Below, piece after piece: positions 27,585 through 35,286 of a stretch of DNA of 64,000 bases. This DNA comes from Flavobacteriaceae bacterium PS02337. Its GTDB lineage: Bacteria; Bacteroidota; Bacteroidia; Flavobacteriales; Flavobacteriaceae. Position numbers and translations under genes: made by a program. The notes under the pieces were generated by a model. It did no database searches, was not told the origin of the DNA, and was given only the letters and a program-made list of their open reading frames with translations. How positions within the stretch are numbered: the stretch's first letter is position 1; every line of letters begins with the position of its first letter. The DNA lies in the NCBI GenBank assembly GCA_029959285.1, contig JASCOE010000009.1, forward strand, positions 62,001 to 126,000, in the 5' to 3' direction.

Positions 27585-27857
27585 ATGATGAAACATGTCA
27601 CACCAACAAATATCATTTTTGTTGTATGGGGAATTGCTCTTTTTTGTATCTCAGAGTTATATTACGAATATGTACGGTATTTTTTGTATCTCTCAATTGC
27701 CATAATTTTCCCTGTTACGATATGGAACATTATCAAACAAAGGAAAATTGATAAAATTGAAGGAACAGAAGAACTTAAACACTCAATTAATAGAATGATG
27801 ATTTTGGCAGTAGTTCTTGTTATTATGTTTGCTATAACAAAACAAAATCACATTTAA
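27585..27857 (+). CDS. Small membrane protein of unknown function
   Basis: This 90-residue protein has three predicted membrane segments: IIFVVWGIALFCISELYY (about 9-26), YFLYLSIAIIFPVTIWNII (about 32-50) and MMILAVVLVIMFAI (about 71-84). A charged loop KQRKIDKIEGTEELKH separates the last two. I do not recognise the family. It stands alone between two terminators, so it is expressed independently of the Sus locus and fabG. Confidence 0.55.
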   Translation: MMKHVTPTNIIFVVWGIALFCISELYYEYVRYFLYLSIAIIFPVTIWNIIKQRKIDKIEGTEELKHSINRMMILAVVLVIMFAITKQNHI

Positions 27858-27888
27858 GTTTTTTTAGTTTTATTTTTATATTTTGGTG

Positions 27889-27918
27889 AAAGCAGCTCTT
27901 TTTTTGAGCTGCTTTTTG
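27889..27918 (+). terminator. Terminator after the small membrane protein
   Basis: AAGCAGCTC (27891-27899) pairs with GAGCTGCTT (27906-27914) around a T-only loop, followed by T residues. The stem resembles the terminator at 27489-27517 (AGGCAGTTC). Confidence 0.85.
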
Positions 27919-27985
27919 TTTTATAAATGAAGAAAATTCTAACTCAATTTTTTTAGTACAAATTTTATTAAACGCCCAAATACTC

Positions 27986-27993
27986 TATATTTG
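27986..27993 (+). promoter_or_regulatory. Possible fabG promoter -7 box
   Basis: TATATTTG, matching TAnnTTTG, lies 31 bases upstream of the fabG ATG and downstream of a terminator. A clear TTG -33 element is missing. Confidence 0.45.
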
Positions 27994-28024
27994 TATTTCA
28001 AAAAATAAAAACGAATACCTTAAT

Positions 28025-28771
28025 ATGAAATTACTAGAAGGAAAAGTTGCAATTATTACTGGTGCAAGCCGTGGAATTGGAAAAGGAATTGCCGAAGTTT
28101 TTGCTAAACATGGAGCAAATGTTGCTTTTACATACAGCTCATCTGCAGCATCTGCAGAAGCTTTAGAAGCAGAATTAAATAGTTTAGGAGTAAAAGCGAA
28201 AGGCTACCAATCTAACGCAGCAGATTTTAACGAAGCTCAAACTTTTGTTGACGCTGTTTTAGCAGATTTTGGAACTGTAGATATCTTAATCAATAACGCT
28301 GGAATTACAAAAGACAATTTGTTAATGCGTATGTCTGAAGCAGATTTCGACCAAGTAATTGATGTAAACTTGAAATCGGTTTTTAATATGACAAAAGCGA
28401 TTCAGAAAACTTTCTTGAAACAAAGAGCAGGATCTATTATTAATATTAGTTCTGTTGTTGGAGTTTCTGGTAACGCAGGTCAAACTAACTATGCAGCGTC
28501 TAAAGCTGGTGCAATCGGATTTACAAAATCTGTAGCGCTAGAATTAGGTTCTCGTAACATTCGTTGCAACGCAATCGCTCCAGGTTTTATCGAAACTGAA
28601 ATGACTGCAAAATTATCTGAAGATGTAGTTAAAGGATGGAGAGAAGGTATTCCGTTGAAACGTGGAGGAACTACAGAAGATGTAGCAAATGCTTGTCTTT
28701 TCTTAGCTTCAGACATGAGTGCATACATTACAGGACAAGTTCTTAATGTTTGCGGAGGAATGCTAACTTAA
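28025..28771 (+). CDS. fabG: FabG, 3-oxoacyl-ACP reductase
   Basis: This 248-residue short-chain dehydrogenase performs the first reduction of fatty-acid elongation. It has the NADPH-binding TGASRGIGKGIA (about 12-23), the structural NNAGIT, the catalytic Ser in NISSVVGVSG, and Tyr and Lys in NYAASKAG, ending GQVLNVCGGML, the standard FabG C terminus. Its own promoter box and upstream terminator make it the start of a unit. Confidence 0.93.
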   Translation: MKLLEGKVAIITGASRGIGKGIAEVFAKHGANVAFTYSSSAASAEALEAELNSLGVKAKGYQSNAADFNEAQTFVDAVLADFGTVDILINNAGITKDNLLMRMSEADFDQVIDVNLKSVFNMTKAIQKTFLKQRAGSIINISSVVGVSGNAGQTNYAASKAGAIGFTKSVALELGSRNIRCNAIAPGFIETEMTAKLSEDVVKGWREGIPLKRGGTTEDVANACLFLASDMSAYITGQVLNVCGGMLT

Positions 28772-28792
28772 TAAGTTGATTGTTGATGGTTT

Positions 28793-28828
28793 TTAGTTTA
28801 TAGTTAACAGCCATAAACCATAAACTAA
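28793..28828. repeat. Word-repeat hairpin in the fabG downstream spacer
   Basis: TTAGTTTAT (28793-28801) pairs with ATAAACTAA (28820-28828). Surrounding words (GTTGATTGTTG, AACTAACAACCAATAACT) extend an imperfect inverted repeat over about 28776-28846. The same GTTG/CAAC vocabulary fills the hisA-hisF spacer. Confidence 0.6.
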
Positions 28829-28850
28829 CAACCAATAACTAAAAACAAAT

Positions 28851-30878
28851 ATGACTACAAACACGATTCTTTTATTATTGCTTTCTTTAGTAATTGCTGG
28901 TGGTTTGTCGTATTTTCAATATTTTTTCAAAGCCAAAAGTAAATCCAATGTGATGATACTTTTGGCTTTTTTACGTTTTCTTGCTATTTTCGGATTATTG
29001 GTTTTATTGATAAATCCGATAATTTCTAAAAATTCGCTAGAAATTACCAAAACGCCTTTGGCAATTGTTGTCGATAATTCGAGTTCGATAGCCGCTTTAA
29101 AATCAGATAAAAAAGCTGTTGAATTATATCAAAAACTGATTTCAAATCCGGCTTTAAAGGAAAAATTTGAAATTCAATCGTATCAATTTGACAATGATTT
29201 TAAAACTTCTTCTGCATTTGATTTCAAAGGAAATCAAACCAATTTAGACGAAGTAGCAAAAAATCTAAAAAGCATCAATAAAAACCTGATTTTCCCAACA
29301 GTAATTATTACAGATGGAAATCAAACTACAGGAAATGACTATGTTTATAGATTCGATCCTGCCAATAAAGTTTATCCTTTGGTTGTGGGAGATACAACTA
29401 CTTTCTTTGATTTAAAAATCAATCAGTTAAACGTAAACAAATACGCTTTTCATAAAAATAAATTTCCAGTTGAAGTTTTTCTGCAATACGCAGGCGACAA
29501 AGCAGCAAATGCAGAATTTACCATTTCGCAAGGAAATACCGTTGTAGCAAAAGAAAAAGTTTCTTTTTCTCCTTCAAAAAAAACAGCTTCTTTAAACTTG
29601 CTTTTGCCAGCAGACAAAGTAGGCTTGCAAATTTATAAAGCTTCGATTCAATCTTCATCAAAAGAAAAAAATAGCTATAACAATATCAAAAATTTTGCAG
29701 TTGAAATCATAGATCAAAAATCAACTATTGCAATTGTTTCTGCTATAAATCATCCAGATATTGCGGCGTTAAAACGTTCGATTGAAGTTAATGCGCAACG
29801 TAAAGTAATATTAGTTAAACCTAACCAAATTAATGATTTACAAGATATATCGGTTTTAGTTTTATATCAGCCAACAACCGCTTTTAAATCAATTTTAGAC
29901 AACAATAAATTAAAAAGCATAAACACCTTTATTATAACAGGAAACAATACCGATTTTAATTTTCTAAATCAGCAGCAAAACAATTTAGTTTTTAAAATGA
30001 GCGGACAGCGCGAAGATTTCCTTTCCGAATTCCATTCAGATTTTAATCAATTTGCTATCGAAAATATTGGTTTTGAAAATTTCCCGCCTTTACAAAATTT
30101 ATTTGGAACCATAACTACAAACGGAAATGTATCTGTTTTACTTTCTTCAAAAATTAGAAATGTTGCTACAAATGCTCCATTATTGGCTTTCGCCGAAAAT
30201 CAAGGAAAAAGAACTGCTTTTCTTTTAGGAGAAAACAGTTGGAAATGGCGTTTACAAAGTCATATCGACAACCAATCTTTCGAAAAATATGATGTTTTTA
30301 TTGATAAAATCATTCAATATTTAGCATCGTCAAATTCAAAAAAATCTTTAGTGGTAACACACGAAAGTTTCTATAATTCTGGAGAAGAGATTATTATCAA
30401 CGCGCAATATTTCAATAAAAACTACGAGTTTGATGAAAAAGCAAGGCTTACAATTAGCGTTGTAAATGCAGCTACCAAACAAACTAAAAACTACGATTTA
30501 CTAAAAGGGAGCAATTCTTTCTCAGCTAACTTAGAAGGTCTTCCCGCAGGAAAATATAACTTTACAGTAAAAGAATTAAATTCAAATACTTCATATGCAA
30601 GTCATTTTGAAATTTTGGATTTTGATATAGAAAAACAATTCGTAAATCCTGATGTTGCAAAATTACAGCAATTAGCACAACAAACGGGAGGAAAAGCATT
30701 TTTTGAAAATCAATCAGATCAATTGATTAATACGCTTTTAGAAAATTCAGAATACAAATCAATAGAGAAAAATATTTCAAGCAAAACCCCAATTATTGAC
30801 TGGATTTGGTTATTAATTTTAATTGCTGTTTTATTGACTACAGAATGGTTTATTAGAAAGTATAATGGGTTACTTTAA
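28851..30878 (+). CDS. Membrane-anchored VWA-type protein
   Basis: This 675-residue protein has two N-terminal membrane segments (ILLLLLSLVIAGGLSYFQYF and ILLAFLRFLAIFGLLVLLINPII) and one at the C terminus (IIDWIWLLILIAVLLTTEWFI), with a large extracytoplasmic region between. The start of that region, TPLAIVVDNSSSIAALKSDKKAV, fits a von Willebrand factor A MIDAS-like motif (DxSxS written here as DNSSS), with a later IIITDGNQTTGNDY. It resembles the large single-gene BatA/glutamine-amidotransferase-like membrane proteins of Bacteroidota; its function is unknown. Confidence 0.7.
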   Translation: MTTNTILLLLLSLVIAGGLSYFQYFFKAKSKSNVMILLAFLRFLAIFGLLVLLINPIISKNSLEITKTPLAIVVDNSSSIAALKSDKKAVELYQKLISNPALKEKFEIQSYQFDNDFKTSSAFDFKGNQTNLDEVAKNLKSINKNLIFPTVIITDGNQTTGNDYVYRFDPANKVYPLVVGDTTTFFDLKINQLNVNKYAFHKNKFPVEVFLQYAGDKAANAEFTISQGNTVVAKEKVSFSPSKKTASLNLLLPADKVGLQIYKASIQSSSKEKNSYNNIKNFAVEIIDQKSTIAIVSAINHPDIAALKRSIEVNAQRKVILVKPNQINDLQDISVLVLYQPTTAFKSILDNNKLKSINTFIITGNNTDFNFLNQQQNNLVFKMSGQREDFLSEFHSDFNQFAIENIGFENFPPLQNLFGTITTNGNVSVLLSSKIRNVATNAPLLAFAENQGKRTAFLLGENSWKWRLQSHIDNQSFEKYDVFIDKIIQYLASSNSKKSLVVTHESFYNSGEEIIINAQYFNKNYEFDEKARLTISVVNAATKQTKNYDLLKGSNSFSANLEGLPAGKYNFTVKELNSNTSYASHFEILDFDIEKQFVNPDVAKLQQLAQQTGGKAFFENQSDQLINTLLENSEYKSIEKNISSKTPIIDWIWLLILIAVLLTTEWFIRKYNGLL

Positions 30879-30970
30879 TTAGTTACAGAGGTTCAAAGAT
30901 ACAAAGTGACAAAGGTTTTATTTTTTTAATTAACTTGAAACTTTAAACATGAAACAAAAGAAACAATAAA

Positions 30971-31867
30971 ATGGACTTCAGGCTAAAAGTTTTCTACACC
31001 GTTGCGCTCCGCCTTAATTTTACTAAAGCGGCAACAGAATTGTATATAACTCAGCCAGCAGTTTCTAAACATATTCAGGAACTCGAAGAAACCTATAAAA
31101 CAAAGCTTTTTGAGCGAAACGGCTCTAAAATCGCTTTAACTCCAGCTGGAAAAATCCTTATAAAATATACTAAAAGTATTTTCGATATTTATCGCGAAAT
31201 AGACTTTGAAATGAGTTCTTTTAACAAAGAGCGTCAAGGTTTATTGAGGTTAGGAGCAAGTACAACCATTTCTCAATATATTATTTCTCCAGTTTTGGCG
31301 AGTTTTCATCAAAAGCAAAAAGACATAAAAGTCAATTTACTCAACGGAAATACCGAACAAATCGAAAATGCCTTAATCAATAAAGAAATAGAAATCGGAA
31401 TTGTTGAAGGACAATCTAAAAATCAATCCATAAAATATATTCCGTTTTTGAAAGACGAATTGGTTTTGGTTTGCAACAGTAAAAATCCAATTGTAAAGCA
31501 AAATGAAATTTCATTAAACGATTTAAAATCAATGAAATTCATCACTCGAGAACGCGGATCTGGAACACTTGAAGTTATAGAATTTGCATTGAAAAAAGCT
31601 GGAGTAAAATTTTCAGATTTACAAATCGAAATGCAATTAGGAAGTACAGAAAGCATAAAATCATATTTGTTAAATTCAGATTGCTTTGCCTTTATGTCTA
31701 TTCATGCTGTAAGTAAAGAATTGACAAATAAAGAATTAATTGTTTTGGATGTAGAAAAACTATCCATCGAAAGAAGCTTTTACATTATAACGCTACAAGG
31801 AAAAACAGATTCTTTATCAGAACTTTTTATTCAAAATATAGCTTCTCATTATAACTTAAAGTTATAG
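30971..31867 (+). CDS. LysR-family transcriptional regulator
   Basis: This 298-residue regulator has an N-terminal winged helix (FYTVALRLNFTKAATELYITQPAVSKHIQELEETYKTKLFERNG) and a periplasmic-binding-like effector domain starting about residue 90 (LRLGASTTISQYIISPVLASF). It lies 75 bases upstream of the yeiH-like gene on the same strand, the usual partner of the YeiE/CysB-like subgroup, and probably controls it. The effector is unknown. Confidence 0.9.
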   Translation: MDFRLKVFYTVALRLNFTKAATELYITQPAVSKHIQELEETYKTKLFERNGSKIALTPAGKILIKYTKSIFDIYREIDFEMSSFNKERQGLLRLGASTTISQYIISPVLASFHQKQKDIKVNLLNGNTEQIENALINKEIEIGIVEGQSKNQSIKYIPFLKDELVLVCNSKNPIVKQNEISLNDLKSMKFITRERGSGTLEVIEFALKKAGVKFSDLQIEMQLGSTESIKSYLLNSDCFAFMSIHAVSKELTNKELIVLDVEKLSIERSFYIITLQGKTDSLSELFIQNIASHYNLKL

Positions 31868-31942
31868 CCAATTCGAAATTACGATTGGCGTTTTCAAGAT
31901 AAACGATAGAACTTTGCAAAGTAAATATCAATACCTTTTATT

Positions 31943-32908
31943 TTGAAAACAAAACAACAATCAACGACACAACTATTAGAAATTAATCATTATTTGCAGC
32001 AAGCACTTTTTGCGACAATAATTGTTTTGTGCTTGTTTTCAATAATTTCTCCGCCAATTGCACTTTTATTAGGTGTTGTAATCGTGAATATTTTTGGAAA
32101 CCCATTTGTAGAATTCAATAATAAAGCCATTACGTTTTTATTGCAATTTTCGGTTGTAGGTTTAGGTTTCGGAATGAATGCAAATAGTGCAGTTTCAGCG
32201 GGAAAAGAAGGCTTTTTATTAACCGTTTTTTCAATTTTCAGCACTTTAATCTTCGGATTTTTTTTAGGGAAATGGTTAAAAACGGAGAAAAAAACATCGC
32301 ATTTAATCTCTTGCGGAACAGCGATTTGCGGAGGAAGCGCTATTGCGGCAATTTCACCAGTTATTAAGTCAAATGAAAATCAGACTTCAATTGCTTTAGG
32401 CGTTATTTTTATACTAAATTCAGTTGCTTTATTTGTATTTCCGTTTATTGGTCATCAATTAGGTTTGTCTCAGAAAGACTTTGGTTTATGGTGCGCCATT
32501 GCAATTCACGATACAAGTTCTGTTGTTGGAGCTGCCAATAAATATGGCGCAGAAGCGTTGCAAGTAGCCACAACTGTGAAATTGGCAAGAGCATTATGGA
32601 TCATTCCGATTTCGATTCTAACAGCTTTTCTTTTTAAAAACAAGAACACAAAAATCAAAATTCCTTATTTTATTGGTTTATTTATTTTTGCAATGCTTTT
32701 AAATACCTATTTGCCGTCAACAGCAATATTTTCAACTCATATTGTTGGTATTGCTAAAATTGGTTTAACGATTACGCTGTTTTTAATCGGTGCAACTTTA
32801 AATTTTGCAACTTTAAAAACAGTAGGAGTGAAGCCTTTGTTGCAAGGTGTTTTTCTTTGGATATTTATCGCAATTTTAGCCTTAGTATCAATTCTTTATC
32901 TAAGCTAA
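31943..32908 (+). CDS. YeiH/UPF0324 family membrane transporter
   Basis: This 321-residue protein with about ten hydrophobic segments contains the family motifs FLLQFSVVGLGFGMNA and LISCGTAICGGSAIAAISPVI, then LWCAIAIHDTSSVVGAANKYG and KLARALWIIPI. UPF0324 proteins are annotated as putative sulfate or other anion exporters; the substrate is not established. The start is TTG at 31943, because no suitable ATG precedes the first membrane segment. The upstream LysR gene probably regulates it. Confidence 0.85.
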   Translation: MKTKQQSTTQLLEINHYLQQALFATIIVLCLFSIISPPIALLLGVVIVNIFGNPFVEFNNKAITFLLQFSVVGLGFGMNANSAVSAGKEGFLLTVFSIFSTLIFGFFLGKWLKTEKKTSHLISCGTAICGGSAIAAISPVIKSNENQTSIALGVIFILNSVALFVFPFIGHQLGLSQKDFGLWCAIAIHDTSSVVGAANKYGAEALQVATTVKLARALWIIPISILTAFLFKNKNTKIKIPYFIGLFIFAMLLNTYLPSTAIFSTHIVGIAKIGLTITLFLIGATLNFATLKTVGVKPLLQGVFLWIFIAILALVSILYLS

Positions 32909-32911
32909 GAA

Positions 32912-33862
32912 CTATTTTGCGTTAGAAAATTTCACAATTGGTTTGTCAATTATTTTATAGAATTTTCCTTTGAATACAAAGCGTCTTTCAATTTCAAAAT
33001 CAAATGATTTTTTGGTTTTTGCCATTGATGCAATTTCTTCGGGAAATTCAACGTCAAATTCATCTTCGCCTCTTGCTTTTATATTATAATTTCCTTTTGT
33101 GATAATTATAATGTCTCTAAAATGTTTTTTAGAATTATCATTCACAACCTTATAAGATCCTGACCAAGAAATAAATGAAGAGTTAGTTAATTGATAATTA
33201 TTGGCCTCAAGAATAGGCTGGTATTTTCCATCAAAACCAGCAACAAGATAAAGATAACCTTCATAAGCGCCACCAGCTCCACCATTTGCATGAATTAAAG
33301 TAAAAGCAAATTGATCTTCCCCAATTTCAACTAATTTTGGCGTCGGACATTGTGCAAAGGCTCCAAAAGCGGCAACTGCTGGCTGGAAAGATCTCATTTC
33401 CCAAACATTATTATTCTTAGCAAATTTTGCCAATCCTAATAAACCTCCAGAAAAACGCCCAGTTTGTAATCCGTCTTCATCGTGAACAGAATGGTTGAAA
33501 GCCAGTATTTTAAACTGATTTCCTTTAGAGTCTGCGTAATCAATCGTAGTGCGAAGTCTTGTCGCAACACCATTTGTATAAGGGAATAATTGATCTCCTT
33601 CTACACCGTTTACATCTAGAAAAGGCGATGGTTTACATGATTTGCATTTCCAGCTTACAAAAGTGTTTTTATCAGCAAGATGATATAAATTACCAGGAAA
33701 TAGTTTTTGCATTGTTTTTTCACCATTTAACGGATCGGAAACTTTGAGAACTCTCTTTGGGTTTAATATAGTATCGCTAACGTTTTTAAGTTGTAAATCA
33801 GTTTCTTGTGCAAAAGAGAGAGTAGAAATTAGTAAAAATAAGTTTAAGATAATCTGGCGCAT
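32912..33862 (-). CDS. Secreted protein of unknown function
   Basis: This 316-residue protein has a clear signal peptide (MRQIILNLFLLISTLSFAQ). The mature part contains a CxxC pair in SWKCKSCKPSPF, Gly-rich ANGGAGGAYEGYLYLVAGFDGKYQPIL and a basic C terminus. I do not recognise the family; there is no T9SS C-terminal domain, so it is probably periplasmic or outer-membrane associated. It is convergent with yeiH, the two stops being 3 bases apart with no terminator between. Confidence 0.6.
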   Translation of the reverse strand: MRQIILNLFLLISTLSFAQETDLQLKNVSDTILNPKRVLKVSDPLNGEKTMQKLFPGNLYHLADKNTFVSWKCKSCKPSPFLDVNGVEGDQLFPYTNGVATRLRTTIDYADSKGNQFKILAFNHSVHDEDGLQTGRFSGGLLGLAKFAKNNNVWEMRSFQPAVAAFGAFAQCPTPKLVEIGEDQFAFTLIHANGGAGGAYEGYLYLVAGFDGKYQPILEANNYQLTNSSFISWSGSYKVVNDNSKKHFRDIIIITKGNYNIKARGEDEFDVEFPEEIASMAKTKKSFDFEIERRFVFKGKFYKIIDKPIVKFSNAK

Positions 33863-33986
33863 ATAATGGTATGGTTTAATAAAAACAAATGTATGAAGAA
33901 AATTATTGTTAATTTAAACTTATGCTACTTTCAGGAATCAAAAATCGTAAAATGTTAAATTAGTACAATCTTAAGTACAGTATTTT

Positions 33987-34016
33987 TTGCGTATTCTTTA
34001 ATTAAAGCTAAATTTG
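33987..34016 (+). promoter_or_regulatory. Flavobacterial promoter of the phospholipase C/P1-nuclease-like gene
   Basis: TTG (33987-33989), 19 bases, then TAAATTTG (34009-34016) matches the flavobacterial TTG-N17-23-TAnnTTTG consensus. It places transcription start near 34022 and rules out the TTG at 34014 as the start codon. Confidence 0.7.
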
Positions 34017-34037
34017 CTCCCTCTAATAAAAAAACAA

Positions 34038-35036
34038 ATGAAAAAAATCCAATTGAGACCAAGATTAATCGCTTTCGGTGCTTTAATTATTGGCTTTATT
34101 ACTCTATCATGGGGAAATGTAGGCCATGAGCGTATTAACAAAGCTGCTGTAATGGCTTTGCCAAAACAATTACAGATATTTTTTTACAATCACATTGATT
34201 TTATTACACAAGAAGCTTCGGTTCCAGATATCCGTAAGTATGCTTTAAACTATAAAGAAGAAGGTCCAAGACATTATTTTGATATGGAAAATTTTGGTTC
34301 TGCTGATACTTATCCACAAACTTTAGAAGAAGCAAAACAAAAATACGATGCTAAATTCTTAAGTGATAATGGAATTTTGCCTTGGTATATTGAAGACATG
34401 ATGGCAAAATTGACAAAAGCTTTTAAAGAAAAAAACAGAGCCGAAATCTTGTTTCTTTCTGCAGACTTAGGACATTATATTGGTGATGCACACATGCCAT
34501 TGCATACTTCAAAAAACCATGATGGGCAACTGACTGATCAAAAGGGAATTCACTCTTTATGGGAAAGCAGATTACCAGAGTTATTCGTTAAAAACTATAA
34601 ATTAAATGTTCCTGAGGCTAAATATTATGGAGATGTTCATAAAGCAATTTGGGATATGATTAATGACACTCATACCTTAGCACAACCTTTATTGGATATT
34701 GATAAAAAACTAAGAACTGCAACTCCAGAAAATAAAGTATTTGAAATGGATGCTGAAGGAAAAGTGGTTAAAACAAAATACAATACTGCTAAATTTACAG
34801 ATGAATACGCTGGAAAATTACACGCAGAATTAAACGGAATGGTCGAAAGTCAGATGAAAAAAGCTATTGCTGCAACTGCAAGTTTTTGGTATACTGCTTG
34901 GGTAAATGCAGGAAAACCAGATTTAAGTAATTTGGATTCACAAGAAGTTACAAAAAGAAATAGCAAAGCTTTGAAAGAAGACTGGGAACTTTTTCAAAAT
35001 GGAGATTTATTTGGAATGAAGAATCAAAATGACTAA
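34038..35036 (+). CDS. Zinc-dependent phospholipase C / S1-P1 nuclease-fold secreted enzyme
   Basis: This 332-residue exported protein has a signal segment RLIAFGALIIGFITLS followed by WGNVGHERINKAA, where the N-terminal Trp and His30 of the mature protein are zinc ligands in this superfamily. Further ligands are ASVPDIRKY, RHYFDME, LGHYIGDAHMPLHTSKNHDG and GIHSLWES, giving the full three-zinc set. The fold is shared by bacterial phospholipase C and P1 nuclease, so cleavage of phospholipid or single-stranded nucleic acid are both possible. The start is fixed by the promoter: an upstream TTG at 34014 lies inside the -7 box. Confidence 0.85.
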   Translation: MKKIQLRPRLIAFGALIIGFITLSWGNVGHERINKAAVMALPKQLQIFFYNHIDFITQEASVPDIRKYALNYKEEGPRHYFDMENFGSADTYPQTLEEAKQKYDAKFLSDNGILPWYIEDMMAKLTKAFKEKNRAEILFLSADLGHYIGDAHMPLHTSKNHDGQLTDQKGIHSLWESRLPELFVKNYKLNVPEAKYYGDVHKAIWDMINDTHTLAQPLLDIDKKLRTATPENKVFEMDAEGKVVKTKYNTAKFTDEYAGKLHAELNGMVESQMKKAIAATASFWYTAWVNAGKPDLSNLDSQEVTKRNSKALKEDWELFQNGDLFGMKNQND

Positions 35037-35088
35037 ATAATTTTGTTTCAAGTTTTAAAGTTTAACGTTTCATGTTAATTTTAGAACT

Positions 35089-35127
35089 AAAAAAGCCTCA
35101 AATTCTTAATGATTTTGAGGCTTTTCT
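35089..35127 (+). terminator. Terminator after the phospholipase C-like gene
   Basis: AAAAGCCTCAAA (35091-35102) pairs with TTTGAGGCTTTT (35114-35125). Confidence 0.85.
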
Positions 35128-35140
35128 ATTGTTATTCAAG

Positions 35141-35236
35141 ACTGGACTGAAGTCCAGCCCTACAATATGATTCGTTCCTTTGGAGCTTTTGGAAGAGCCT
35201 TCGGCTCGATTTATATTGTAGGGCTGGATTTTAATA
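35141..35236. repeat. Foldback repeat with hairpin arms (GTCCAGCCCTACAAT family)
   Basis: TCCAGCCCTACAATAT (35153-35168) is the exact inverse of 35213-35228. The left arm continues outward as a perfect self-hairpin CTGGACT/AGTCCAG (35142-35157), with a degenerate counterpart on the right. The interior holds a small GAGCC/GGCTC hairpin. It sits between two terminators in the convergent gap and contains no ORF. Confidence 0.75.
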
Positions 35237-35251
35237 CAGTTCATAGATAAT

Positions 35252-35285
35252 AAAAAAGCTCCAATTTTTATTTGGAGCTTTTTCT
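35252..35285. terminator. Bidirectional terminator at the LTA-synthase-like gene end
   Basis: AAAAAGCTCCAA (35253-35264) pairs with TTGGAGCTTTTT (35272-35283). It lies just beyond the stop of the minus-strand gene at 35287. Confidence 0.8.
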
Positions 35286-35286
35286 A

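Noticed and set aside
28489-28728. Antisense ORFs inside fabG, leuA, ilvD, hisB and other genes
   Set aside because: They are frame shadows of strongly supported genes, without start signals or family motifs.
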